A DNA stretch of 6,565 nt from Streptosporangiaceae bacterium (GCA_030045215.1 JASIBJ010000272.1:1-6565), one strand, 5' to 3'. Shown: positions 1-6,268, counted from the first letter of the stretch. Program-made: numbers and translations. Notes: a model not told the origin generated them from the letters alone.

Positions 1-932
1 GCTCGACCTAGCCGGCCAATCGCCAGCGCTACCCCGCCCCAGGTCAGATCGGAGGCTGTCGTCGCGGCCCTGGCCACGAGCGTGATCGCGACCGCCGAGC
101 CGTGCGGCACCACGGCACCGAGCGTGGCCAGCAGGATGAGATCACGCGGGCCGATCCCGCTGGGGAACACGACAAGCAGCAGCCCGGCCGAGTAGGCAAG
201 TGCGTAGGCGCCGACCGCGAGCAGGAAGGGGTCCGGCGCGCTCGGGGTCAGGTCCGCAATCACGATCCATACCTGCAGCCCGAGGAACAGCCAGCCCAGC
301 GCCGTCCAGCCGACCGCCGCGACCAGGCCGGGCATCGTGGGCCGGCGTTCAAGCGGCTGCATTCGTGCCAGCCTCAGGGCGCGGTCCACGAGCCTGCCGA
401 GGATGGGCGGGTAGAGGCACAAGGCGATTACCGGGATGAATGCCAGCACCCAGCGATAGTGGCGGGCAGCCGCCGCCGAGGCCAGCGGGAGTGCCACCGC
501 CGCAATGGCAAGACCGACCGCGATGCTGACGGCCAGCCCGATGACTATCGAGGCGCCGACGCGTCGCCGCGGCACGGCGTTGTCGTGCCCCAGCTCGACC
601 ATCGCCGCGACCGACCACACCGCGCCAGGCACGTACTTCGCCAGCTGGCCAAGGAAATTCACCCTCATGGCCGCGCGCACCGGAAGCCGGGAACCAAGAT
701 CGGCCAAGACCGTCCGCCAGGCGAGCATCATGCAGAATCCGCCGGCCATTGCCGCCAGCGCCGATGCCGCCACCGAGTACCAGTGCAGGCGGCCGAGGGC
801 GACCTGCATCTGCGGCCACTCCGCGTATATGCCGTAGGCACAGAACCCGAGCACGAGCAGCAGGAGGCCCGCCCGCACTCGCGGGCTTGCCACCAGACGG
901 CCAAACCTGGCCCAGCTGTGCCTATCGGTCAT
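1..932 (-). CDS. LPG-synthase-TM / flippase-like integral membrane protein (3' end cut off by window edge)
   Basis: 310 codons are visible with no stop before the left edge. The frame begins at ATG 932, bounded by an in-frame TGA six bases upstream, so the start is well fixed although no good Shine-Dalgarno precedes it. The protein is strongly hydrophobic, with segments near residues 21-36, 53-72, 127-152, 160-178, 203-227, 237-256 and 265-275. Two landmarks suggest the lysylphosphatidylglycerol synthase TM region (COG0392/UPF0104): FLGQLAKYVPGAVWSV at 93-108 and FPSGIGPRD at 256-264. Family members of this size lack the aminoacyl-transferase domain of MprF and often sit beside glycosyltransferases, where a lipid flippase or transport role has been proposed. 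The gene lies 85 bases downstream of a GT-C-like gene on the same strand and is probably cotranscribed with it. Only a short C-terminal piece should be missing. The lipid substrate cannot be told from the sequence. Confidence 0.85.
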   Translation of the reverse strand, partial: MTDRHSWARFGRLVASPRVRAGLLLLVLGFCAYGIYAEWPQMQVALGRLHWYSVAASALAAMAGGFCMMLAWRTVLADLGSRLPVRAAMRVNFLGQLAKYVPGAVWSVAAMVELGHDNAVPRRRVGASIVIGLAVSIAVGLAIAAVALPLASAAAARHYRWVLAFIPVIALCLYPPILGRLVDRALRLARMQPLERRPTMPGLVAAVGWTALGWLFLGLQVWIVIADLTPSAPDPFLLAVGAYALAYSAGLLLVVFPSGIGPRDLILLATLGAVVPHGSAVAITLVARAATTASDLTWGGVALAIGRLGR

Positions 933-1017
933 GACTCATGGTTCAAGTAACTGTCGCGCGAGCCGCGCCGTGATTGCCGGCCGCGCCGCGCCGACGGCTC
1001 GAGACGTACGGGCCACC

Positions 1018-2964
1018 TCATCCTGGTGCCGGAACTGCGGGGACCGGGATGTCGGATTTATTTTGGAACAGACCTCCCACGGCGGTGTTGGCGACGCACA
1101 ATCCCGCTGGATCCGGGCTCGTAATGACGACCTGATTCGCGCTTCCCTCGACGGGCAGGTACGCGGTACCTTCGCCGCCGGTCAGGTAAAGCTGGGCCGA
1201 GTGCGCGCCGAAAGACACCGAGACGCCCTGGGCGGCAGAGGCGACGTAGTACATCCGCAGGATCCAGGGTCCGTTGGTCACTGTAGCGGTGCTGTCCAGC
1301 GGCACCGTGATGGTGCCGTTGGCCGACGGCCAGCACGTGGTTTTGCCTGGCAGCGGCTTGCTGTAGACGCCGACGATGGCGGCTGGCCACAACCGGCCAT
1401 CCGGCGTGAACACCTTGAGGTTAGGGATTACGCCGTCCGGCTCGCGGATCCAGCGAATCTTCCCGACCGCCATGCTGCCAATGACCTGGCTCTCGTAGCC
1501 GCCCGTTCCGAGCAACAGCGAGGCCATCACGGTCGGCGGGGCGTGCTGATCGACGACGGTGGTGCCGGACGGGACGGATGCGACCGCCTCCTCGGCGGTG
1601 GCGATGAATGACCGGCCTGGTGCGCTCGTGGTCGAGCCGATATAGGTCTGGACCGAGTAAATAGAGCCGAGCACGAACGCGGCGAGCACGAACCCCGTCA
1701 TCATGGGGGCAACCTGGCCGCGGACCACTCGCTGCTGGCGTCTTCCGTAGTAGTCAGGCCGCCCGGCCACGGGCCAGATGGCCAGGCCCAGGCAGATAAC
1801 CAGGATCGGCACTGCATCAGCGACATAGTGGGTGTCCAGGCCGAGAAACACCGTCAGGGCGGGATTCAGCAGGTCTGTGCGGCCGATGATGATGGGCGCC
1901 ATGTCGGCGCCGAGCAGCCACAGCGCCAGCAAGGCCCAGGCCCGCCACGCGTGCCTGCGGTACCAGATCGTGATGACGACGACTGCAGCGGCCGCCAGCA
2001 GCGCCAGCCGCATGAGCGCGGCCGGAGGAGTGGCGAACGCGTCGATGCCGTTGCCGAACCATCGCCATGGCCCGCCGAAGGCGCCAGGCACGAAGCTGTC
2101 CGTGAACAGGTCGTACATGAACGTCCCGACACCGTGCGGGGCCCCGACCTTGGTCGGCAGTGCGCCAGGGGCCGACAGCCGGATCGCGAACAGCACGGCG
2201 TAGCCGGCCAGCAGCACGCCGTACACCGTCCACGCCTTCCAGTACCGGGCCACGGACCGGAGCGCCGCCCTGAGCCACAATCCCTCGGCGAAGAAGGCGG
2301 TGGTCACTCCGAAGATGAACAAGGGCAGCAACAGCCCCTTGTCGGAGAACAGCATGCTGACGAGCAGCCACCCGGCCGCCGCGGCCATCTGCCGGACGCT
2401 TCCGGTCCGCAGGTAGCGGATGTGAGCGTCCAGGGCCATGAAGGTCGCCAGCATGAAGGTGACACCCTCGATGCCATTGGACCACCAGACCAGGTCGGGA
2501 ATCGTGAGCGGGCACAGCAGGTAGATCAGCAGCGGTATGAGGATCGCGGGGCGATTCCCGAATAGCGTGCGCAGCAACCTGAGCAGGGCAAGGCAACTAG
2601 CCAGCAAGATCGCCAGGAGCACCGCTGAAACGAGCGACCAGTTGTACTCCGAGATCCTGGCCATCACCCAGGCCAGCGCGAACGGGCCCGGATCAAGATG
2701 CCCGCTCTGCACGAACATCAGGTAATTCCAGGTGAAACCCATGTGGGCCGCGCGGTCGAAGTAGGTGAAGTCGTCCTGCCAGAAGTAGAAGTGGCGCAGC
2801 ACGCACGCCTTCCACACCAGCTGTGCTGCGATCAGCGCGTAGGCAGCCAGCGAGATGCCGTTCCCGCGCAGCACCCTGGCCGAGAACTCGGGCCACGTCA
2901 TCGGCTCATCGGCGCGCGGGTGCCTGGTGGCCGGCAGGGTACCGCGATGCGGCTCTATCGTCAC
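1018..2964 (-). CDS. Polytopic GT-C-like glycosyltransferase with C-terminal extracytoplasmic domain
   Basis: 648 codons starting with GTG at 2964, which has GAGG (2975-2978) ten bases upstream. An internal ATG at codon 22 (2901) is an alternative and removes a polar, Pro/Arg-rich leader. About ten membrane segments lie between residues 36 and 440, starting at 36-56, 112-132, 140-155 and 195-225, with the last at 421-440. The first extracytoplasmic loop carries WQDD (62-65), an acidic pair placed as in GT-C enzymes that use polyprenyl-phosphate sugars. Residues 450-648 are non-hydrophobic and beta-rich, with cysteines C544 and C623 that could form a disulfide. This resembles the carbohydrate-binding C-terminal domains of actinobacterial envelope arabinosyl- and mannosyltransferases. 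I infer sugar transfer outside the membrane onto an envelope glycan or lipid. The sugar, acceptor and exact family (GT39/GT83-like or an uncharacterised GT-C) cannot be settled. A putative promoter lies at 3051-3079. Confidence 0.78.
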   Translation of the reverse strand: MTIEPHRGTLPATRHPRADEPMTWPEFSARVLRGNGISLAAYALIAAQLVWKACVLRHFYFWQDDFTYFDRAAHMGFTWNYLMFVQSGHLDPGPFALAWVMARISEYNWSLVSAVLLAILLASCLALLRLLRTLFGNRPAILIPLLIYLLCPLTIPDLVWWSNGIEGVTFMLATFMALDAHIRYLRTGSVRQMAAAAGWLLVSMLFSDKGLLLPLFIFGVTTAFFAEGLWLRAALRSVARYWKAWTVYGVLLAGYAVLFAIRLSAPGALPTKVGAPHGVGTFMYDLFTDSFVPGAFGGPWRWFGNGIDAFATPPAALMRLALLAAAAVVVITIWYRRHAWRAWALLALWLLGADMAPIIIGRTDLLNPALTVFLGLDTHYVADAVPILVICLGLAIWPVAGRPDYYGRRQQRVVRGQVAPMMTGFVLAAFVLGSIYSVQTYIGSTTSAPGRSFIATAEEAVASVPSGTTVVDQHAPPTVMASLLLGTGGYESQVIGSMAVGKIRWIREPDGVIPNLKVFTPDGRLWPAAIVGVYSKPLPGKTTCWPSANGTITVPLDSTATVTNGPWILRMYYVASAAQGVSVSFGAHSAQLYLTGGEGTAYLPVEGSANQVVITSPDPAGLCVANTAVGGLFQNKSDIPVPAVPAPG

Positions 2965-3050
2965 TGCGGGCAGGCCTCGTCACATAGCGTCAATGCGCCC
3001 ACCAGCCAATCTGCCGCTTGCACGGGACTCTCGCACCGAGCGCACAGCCG

Positions 3051-3079
3051 AGCTTACTGACAGTACTCAGGCGAATCAA
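3051..3079 (-). promoter_or_regulatory. Putative promoter of the GT-C-like gene
   Basis: Read on the minus strand, TTGATT (3074-3079, -35) is followed after 17 bases by TAAGCT (3051-3056, -10). The -35 matches consensus at 4 of 6 positions. The -10 keeps the key first, second and last bases. This would give a leader of about 80 bases to the GTG at 2964. An inverted repeat TACTG-A-CAGTA (3055-3065) overlaps the -10 and spacer and could bind a regulator. The call rests on spacing and partial consensus only. Confidence 0.4.
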
Positions 3080-3161
3080 GATTTATGCCTCGTTCCGGAG
3101 CAATCACCGGCATCTTGGTCCAGGCCCACGCCCCCTGCCAGCTGGCCCGGTTGCGGCTCAT
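3054..3161 (-). CDS. Possible 35-residue small ORF (hypothetical)
   Basis: ATG at 3161 is preceded by GGAG (3170-3173) with eight bases of spacing, and the frame ends with TAA at 3054. The peptide starts MSRNRASWQGAWAWTKMPV and ends SPEYCQ, with four tryptophans and no membrane segment or known motif. Every codon from the start to residue 19 ends in G or C, like the real genes here. The second half (residues 20-35) does not, so it could be a decayed gene start or a chance ORF. An in-frame ATG at 3191 would give 45 residues without a ribosome site. A TATAAA -10 element with operator-like repeats lies 60-70 bases upstream of the 3161 start. The 3' end overlaps the putative promoter of the next gene. 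I do not recognise a family, and chance is a live alternative. Confidence 0.22.
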   Translation of the reverse strand: MSRNRASWQGAWAWTKMPVIAPERGINLDSPEYCQ

Positions 3162-3209
3162 AGGTCGCGCTCCGGCACTGCGTGGCGTCATGTGGCGAGG
3201 TGCCAGTAA

Positions 3210-3234
3210 CGTACCGACCGGTAATTTATACCGG
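3210..3234 (-). promoter_or_regulatory. Operator-like repeats over a TATAAA -10 element
   Basis: The minus strand carries TATAAA (3225-3230), matching TATAAT at 5 of 6, but I found no good -35. Three TetR-style half-sites cluster over it: TACCG at 3212-3216, the reversed CGGTA at 3219-3223 and TACCGG at 3229-3234. The last two form the inverted repeat CCGGTA-5-TACCGG (3218-3234). The left part, CGTACCGACCGGTA (3210-3223), is identical to 14 bases in the DUF3068 promoter (6135-6148). Transcription from here would run leftward through the small ORF toward the GT-C gene. A repressor bound here would cover the -10 and start site. Confidence 0.42.
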
Positions 3235-3332
3235 ACAATGACGCATCATCCTGGTAATTCCGCGAAGCGCCAGCGCCCGTAGGCCTCGCGCCGCGGGCTA
3301 ACCCTCCCAGCAGGCGAACCCGGCCGGCGCCG

Positions 3333-4883
3333 TCAGATCTTGGTGGCCTGGTCGGCCCAGTACGGGTCGCGCAGCCGGCGCTTGAGCAGCTTCCCGCTCG
3401 GGTCGCGGGGCAACTCCGCAGTGAAGTCGATCGACTTGGGCCATTTCATCTTCGCCAGCCGGCCCTCGAGCCCGGCCAGGATCTCCGTCGCCAGCTCGTC
3501 GCCGGGCTCCACCCCGGGCGCGGGCTGCACGACCGCCTTGATCTGCTCGCCCCAGTCCTCATCCGGAATGCCGAAGACGGCCACGTCGGCGACCTTCGGG
3601 TTCATGATGATCTCTGACTCGATCTCGGCCGGGTAGATGTTCGCCCCGCCGGAGATGATCATGTCCGACTTGCGGTCGCAGAGGAAAAGAAAGCCTTCCT
3701 CGTCGAGGTACCCGATGTCCCCGACGGTGAAGAATCCGCGCAGCCGGTTCGCCTTCGTCTTTGCCTCGTCCCCGTAGTACTCGAACTCCCCGACGCCCAT
3801 CTTCATGTAGATCGTGCCGGGACGCCCGGTCGGCTGGGGATTCCCGTCCTCATCCGCGACGAGCAGCTCGCTGATCGGCCAGGCGTTACCGACCGTGCCG
3901 CGATGAGCCCGCCACGCCTCGGGGGAGGCGATCGTCCCGCCGCCCTCGGTGGCCGCGTAGTACTCCCAGACGCAATCGCCCCACCACTCAAGCATCTGCT
4001 CCTTGATCCCGATCGGGCACGGAGCGGCCGCGTGGATGAGCCAGCGCATCGACGACAGGTCGTATTCGGCCTTGACCTCGTCTGGTAGCGACAGCATCCG
4101 CTTGAACTGGGTCGGCACCATGTGCGAGTTCGTGCACCGGTAGCGCTGGACAAGCGCGAGCGCGGTCTCGGAGTTCCAGCCGTCCATGCACACGAGCGTG
4201 TGACCCATGTGCAGCGCGCCACCGCCGAAGACCGTTACCGCGGTGTGGTAGTTCGGCGAGGTCAGCAGGTGCGCGTTCGGCTGGCCAGCGGTGACGCCGA
4301 AGAATTGCAGCAGAAACGAGGCCAGCTCCATGGCCTCGTCCGGATCCATCCCCGACAGGGCTCGGCGCACTCCCTTGGGCCGTCCGGTCGTACCCGAGGT
4401 GTAGTGCATGGTGGCGCCCGCGGTGCGGTCGTCCGGCATCGTGTCCGGCTGGCCGGCCCGCAGCTTCTCGACGGGGGTGAAGCCTGGCACCTCGCCGTAG
4501 CTGAACCGCGCGTCGGCAGGAATGCCCGCCTGGTCGGCGGTTGCCAGGCCGAGATCGGCGAACCGCTCGTGCACGAAGAAAGCCTTGGCCCCGCAGTCGG
4601 CCACGATGTAGGCGGCCTCGGGCGCCGTGAAGTGCCAGTTGATCGGCGTCAGGTACCAGCCAGCCTGGAGCGCGGTCAGGTACAACTCGACCGGCGCGAC
4701 GCCGTTGGGCAGCAGTGCGGCTATGCCGTCTCCCGGCTCCAGCCCGTGAGCCCGCAGCGCGTGAGTCAGCTGATTCACCCGGCCGAGCAGGTCGCCCGCG
4801 GAGTGCTCAGTTCCGTCGGGCTCGACCACCGCAGTCCATCCCGGATCTTCCTGCGCCCGGCGCCAGAATCCCCTCGAGCTCAC
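3333..4883 (-). CDS. Acyl-CoA synthetase (AMP-forming, ANL superfamily, FadD-type)
   Basis: It activates a carboxylic acid with ATP to an acyl-adenylate and then an acyl-CoA thioester in the cytoplasm. Numbering from an outer GTG at 4889, the ATP-binding P-loop YTSGTTGRPKGV is at 163-174 and the adenine-binding motif YYAATEGGG at 310-318. The ribose-binding aspartate is D391 in TVGDIGYLDEEG, the hinge region CDRKSDMIISGG at 404-415, and the C-terminal catalytic lysine K500 in PSGKLLKRRLR. All core residues are present, so it should be active. About 516 residues is normal for FadD enzymes and there is no membrane anchor. I place the start at GTG 4883 because GGAGG (4889-4893) lies five bases before it and overlaps the outer GTG. 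A KstR-type box in its promoter suggests sterol or fatty-acid catabolic control. Substrate is unknown; it vaguely resembles mycobacterial FadD4, but I could not align them. Confidence 0.93.
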   Translation of the reverse strand: MSSRGFWRRAQEDPGWTAVVEPDGTEHSAGDLLGRVNQLTHALRAHGLEPGDGIAALLPNGVAPVELYLTALQAGWYLTPINWHFTAPEAAYIVADCGAKAFFVHERFADLGLATADQAGIPADARFSYGEVPGFTPVEKLRAGQPDTMPDDRTAGATMHYTSGTTGRPKGVRRALSGMDPDEAMELASFLLQFFGVTAGQPNAHLLTSPNYHTAVTVFGGGALHMGHTLVCMDGWNSETALALVQRYRCTNSHMVPTQFKRMLSLPDEVKAEYDLSSMRWLIHAAAPCPIGIKEQMLEWWGDCVWEYYAATEGGGTIASPEAWRAHRGTVGNAWPISELLVADEDGNPQPTGRPGTIYMKMGVGEFEYYGDEAKTKANRLRGFFTVGDIGYLDEEGFLFLCDRKSDMIISGGANIYPAEIESEIIMNPKVADVAVFGIPDEDWGEQIKAVVQPAPGVEPGDELATEILAGLEGRLAKMKWPKSIDFTAELPRDPSGKLLKRRLRDPYWADQATKI

Positions 4884-4888
4884 CGCCA

Positions 4889-4893
4889 CCTCC
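4889..4893 (-). promoter_or_regulatory. Ribosome binding site that decides the acyl-CoA synthetase start
   Basis: The minus strand reads GGAGG-TGGCG-GTG, a consensus Shine-Dalgarno five bases before GTG 4883. The outer in-frame GTG (4889) overlaps the GGAGG itself and cannot be served by it. The inner GTG is therefore preferred, which shortens the protein by two residues. Confidence 0.7.
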
Positions 4894-4962
4894 GGTTCTA
4901 TCGACTGGCAACCGCTAGCGCGGCCGGATGCCCGGGCCGCGCGGCGGGGTCGCCGTTACCCA

Positions 4963-4992
4963 AAACTAGAACGTGTTTCATGCTGTCGGCAA
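4963..4992 (-). promoter_or_regulatory. Putative acyl-CoA synthetase promoter with a KstR-type operator
   Basis: The sequence TAGAACGTGTTTCA (4967-4980) fits TNNAACNNGTTNNA at all eight fixed positions. From memory, that is the operator consensus of KstR, the TetR-family repressor of sterol catabolism in mycobacteria and rhodococci. On the minus strand it sits between TTGCCG (4987-4992, -35, 4 of 6) and TAGTTT (4963-4968, weak -10) with an 18-base spacer, a natural place for repression. The leader to GTG 4883 would be about 70 bases. The operator match is direct. The promoter elements are weak, and no regulator gene is in the window. Confidence 0.5.
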
Positions 4993-4993
4993 C

Positions 4994-5026
4994 TGCCGGC
5001 CCGGCGGCCTGCGCCGCCGGGCGGCA
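4994..5026 (-). terminator. Second GC-rich hairpin downstream of the DUF3068 gene
   Basis: GCCCGGCGGC (4999-5008) pairs perfectly with GCCGCCGGGC (5013-5022) around a four-base loop. Past a bulged G at 4998, TGCC (4994-4997) pairs with GGCA (5023-5026). No T-run follows on the minus strand. It lies only nine bases from the stronger hairpin at 5035-5066 and just upstream of the acyl-CoA synthetase promoter. It probably reinforces insulation between the two units. Confidence 0.5.
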
Positions 5027-5034
5027 TGCACAGA

Positions 5035-5066
5035 CCGGGCGGGACCTGACTCCAGGTCCCGCCCGG
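5035..5066 (-). terminator. Strong hairpin terminator of the DUF3068 gene
   Basis: A perfect 14-bp stem, CCGGGCGGGACCTG (5035-5048) with CAGGTCCCGCCCGG (5053-5066), closes on the loop ACTC. It begins 28 bases past the stop codon of the DUF3068 gene. No U-tract follows, as is common for actinobacterial hairpin terminators. Because the stem is symmetrical it could act on either strand, but minus-strand termination fits the gene order. Confidence 0.75.
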
Positions 5067-5094
5067 CCTACGTGAGTGGTCGGCGCAGCGCTGC

Positions 5095-6069
5095 TCAGGC
5101 CTCGGCGCCCACTTCCTCGTCGTCATCCTCGTACTCGTAGTCGTCCGGGCCTTCGCTGTTGATCAGCAGCAGGACGCCCAAGACCAGCAGGACGATCGCG
5201 ACCAGGCCGGCAACCAGGGGTCCGATCGACTGCACGATGGAGATGTCCGTGTCGTACGAGCTCGCGGTGTTCACGGCCGCCTGCACGGACCCTGGCGTGG
5301 TGGTCAGCGTGCCGCTGAACAACGTCAGGGCGGTCGCTCCGGTGCTCGGGTTCTCGAGCGTCTCCGAGGACTGCTGGATCTGCTTGACCGGGGCGCCGGT
5401 GCCGGGGTCGACATAGTAGGTGTACGTCGCAGTGAGGTACTCGGGCAGCGTGACCTCGGCCTGACTCATGTCGACAAGTGAGCCCGGCAGGGACACCGTG
5501 CCGTATTTCTGGTTGCTGATGTGCTGGACGAAGACGTAGGTGCTCAGGCCGTCAACGGTGGCGGTGCCGGTGTAGTTGGCCGGCGTGGCCTGCAGCAGGG
5601 TGGTGTTGAACACCTCGTACGTCTTCTTCTGCACGCCGATCGGCCAGACGTCGCCCTGCCCGGAGAAGTGCGGCCGGCTGGTTCCCACCTCTGCGCCGCA
5701 GCAGTTCTCCAGCACGCCGGTCCGCCGGTTGAAGGCCAGCGTCTGGGTGGGGTAACTGATCGGGGCACCCGGGTTGTGGCCGTGCGTGATGTCGAAGATG
5801 CCGGTCTGTGTCGTCCAGACCGCGGTCGATCCGGTGCCGGCGCTCACGTTGCCCTGGGTTGTCGCGGTCGCCCGGACCGTCGCTCCGTTGACCTCGGAAA
5901 CGGACGCCTGGCTGAAGTACGTCACGTTGGTCCCGACCAGCGTGGTCACCGTGTACTCGTTGAGCGGGAACAAGACGACCTGGCCCGGCAGGAAGAAGTA
6001 GCTCATCAGGGCGAGCACCAGCAGGAACGCTCCCAGCCCCGTGAGGGTAACCCCGACTGGACGGCGCAT
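5095..6069 (-). CDS. DUF3068 / 'PorA family' bitopic envelope protein
   Basis: 324 residues from ATG 6069, with GGAG (6077-6080) seven bases upstream. The layout is a membrane segment at about 6-27, a Thr/Ser/Tyr-rich ectodomain at 30-280, a second membrane segment at about 283-303, and an acidic tail from 306 (DDYEYEDDDEEVGAEA at 309-324). The short positive N-terminus (MRRP) argues for N-in, so the ectodomain faces outward and the tail lies in the cytoplasm. The ectodomain has an adjacent cysteine pair (C123, C124) and beta-rich stretches such as 205-220. This architecture fits DUF3068 (PF11271), which databases label PorA family. That label comes from corynebacterial context, and the two membrane helices here do not look like a pore, so I would not call it a porin. 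Function is unknown, probably envelope-related. It has its own putative promoter and a strong terminator, so it looks monocistronic. Confidence 0.82.
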   Translation of the reverse strand: MRRPVGVTLTGLGAFLLVLALMSYFFLPGQVVLFPLNEYTVTTLVGTNVTYFSQASVSEVNGATVRATATTQGNVSAGTGSTAVWTTQTGIFDITHGHNPGAPISYPTQTLAFNRRTGVLENCCGAEVGTSRPHFSGQGDVWPIGVQKKTYEVFNTTLLQATPANYTGTATVDGLSTYVFVQHISNQKYGTVSLPGSLVDMSQAEVTLPEYLTATYTYYVDPGTGAPVKQIQQSSETLENPSTGATALTLFSGTLTTTPGSVQAAVNTASSYDTDISIVQSIGPLVAGLVAIVLLVLGVLLLINSEGPDDYEYEDDDEEVGAEA

Positions 6070-6132
6070 CGAACCTCTCCAAGGGATGGTTGCGGTATGT
6101 CAGATAGCGGACGCTTCGATCAAGATTGGCAT

Positions 6133-6162
6133 ATCGTACCGACCGGTAGGTAGGGCCGTCAC
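6133..6162 (-). promoter_or_regulatory. Putative DUF3068 promoter with a TetR-type operator in the spacer
   Basis: On the minus strand GTGACG (6157-6162, -35, 4 of 6) and TACGAT (6133-6138, -10, 4 of 6) are 18 bases apart. Between and partly over them lies TACCGACCGGTAGGTA (6137-6152), a palindrome with 14 of 16 symmetrical positions. This is a typical operator position for a TetR-family repressor. From memory, the site also fits a pseudopalindrome reported for PfmR, a TetR regulator of fatty-acid and phenylacetate genes in Thermus; that is unverified. The leader to ATG 6069 would be nearly 60 bases. Fourteen bases of it recur at 3210-3223. Confidence 0.52.
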
Positions 6163-6268
6163 GCGAAAACTGGATACATATCGGTAACGGCCACCGCACT
6201 CCTCACGGGCCGGCGGCGCGACGGAAGCGAGCCGTTCGTTTCCTTCGGCCTGGCCAGGCGCGGTAGAG

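Larger units (their letters stand above)
2965..3332. other. 368-base intergenic region between the acyl-CoA synthetase and GT-C genes
   Basis: No confidently coding gene lies here. From right to left (the direction of transcription) it holds: a -10-like TATAAA (3225-3230) overlapped by operator-like repeats (3210-3234), a weakly supported 35-codon minus-strand ORF (3054-3161), a -35/-10 pair (3051-3079) with an 11-base inverted repeat, and the roughly 85-base presumed leader of the GT-C gene. I found no convincing terminator for the acyl-CoA synthetase gene at 3240-3332, only short GC-rich repeats. Read-through into this region is therefore possible. Confidence 0.6.

Noticed and set aside
349..819. 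Minus-strand 156-codon frame
   Set aside because: It overlaps the LPG-synthase-TM gene in another frame and its composition (Gly/Arg/Ala) is that of a shadow.
930..940. CATGA-C-TCATG inverted repeat at the LPG-synthase-TM start codon
   Set aside because: It is short, overlaps the start codon, and has no associated promoter element. Most likely chance.
102..950. Long plus-strand frame (282 codons)
   Set aside because: It is very rich in Arg, Gly, Pro, His and Gln with no motif, and is antisense to the LPG-synthase-TM gene, which has clear membrane segments. A GC-bias shadow.
1828..2565. Plus-strand 245-codon frame and minus-strand 1817-2596 frame
   Set aside because: Both lie within the GT-C gene and lack any domain. 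Their Gln/Arg/Gly-rich composition is typical of out-of-frame GC-rich DNA.
2855..3282. Several overlapping plus-strand frames of 60-100 codons
   Set aside because: They have no ribosome sites, no motif and biased composition, and they oppose the direction of every supported gene.
3240..3332. GC-rich repeats after the acyl-CoA synthetase gene as a terminator
   Set aside because: Only about 5-bp stems with large loops could be drawn, too weak to call a terminator.
4122..5075. Plus-strand 317-codon frame
   Set aside because: It is antisense to the acyl-CoA synthetase and runs through its promoter and the terminator hairpins, so it cannot be a sensible gene.
5521..6199. Plus-strand 210-codon frame and minus-strand 215-codon frame
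   Set aside because: Both overlap the DUF3068 gene and its promoter. The real frame has two membrane helices and a good ribosome site.
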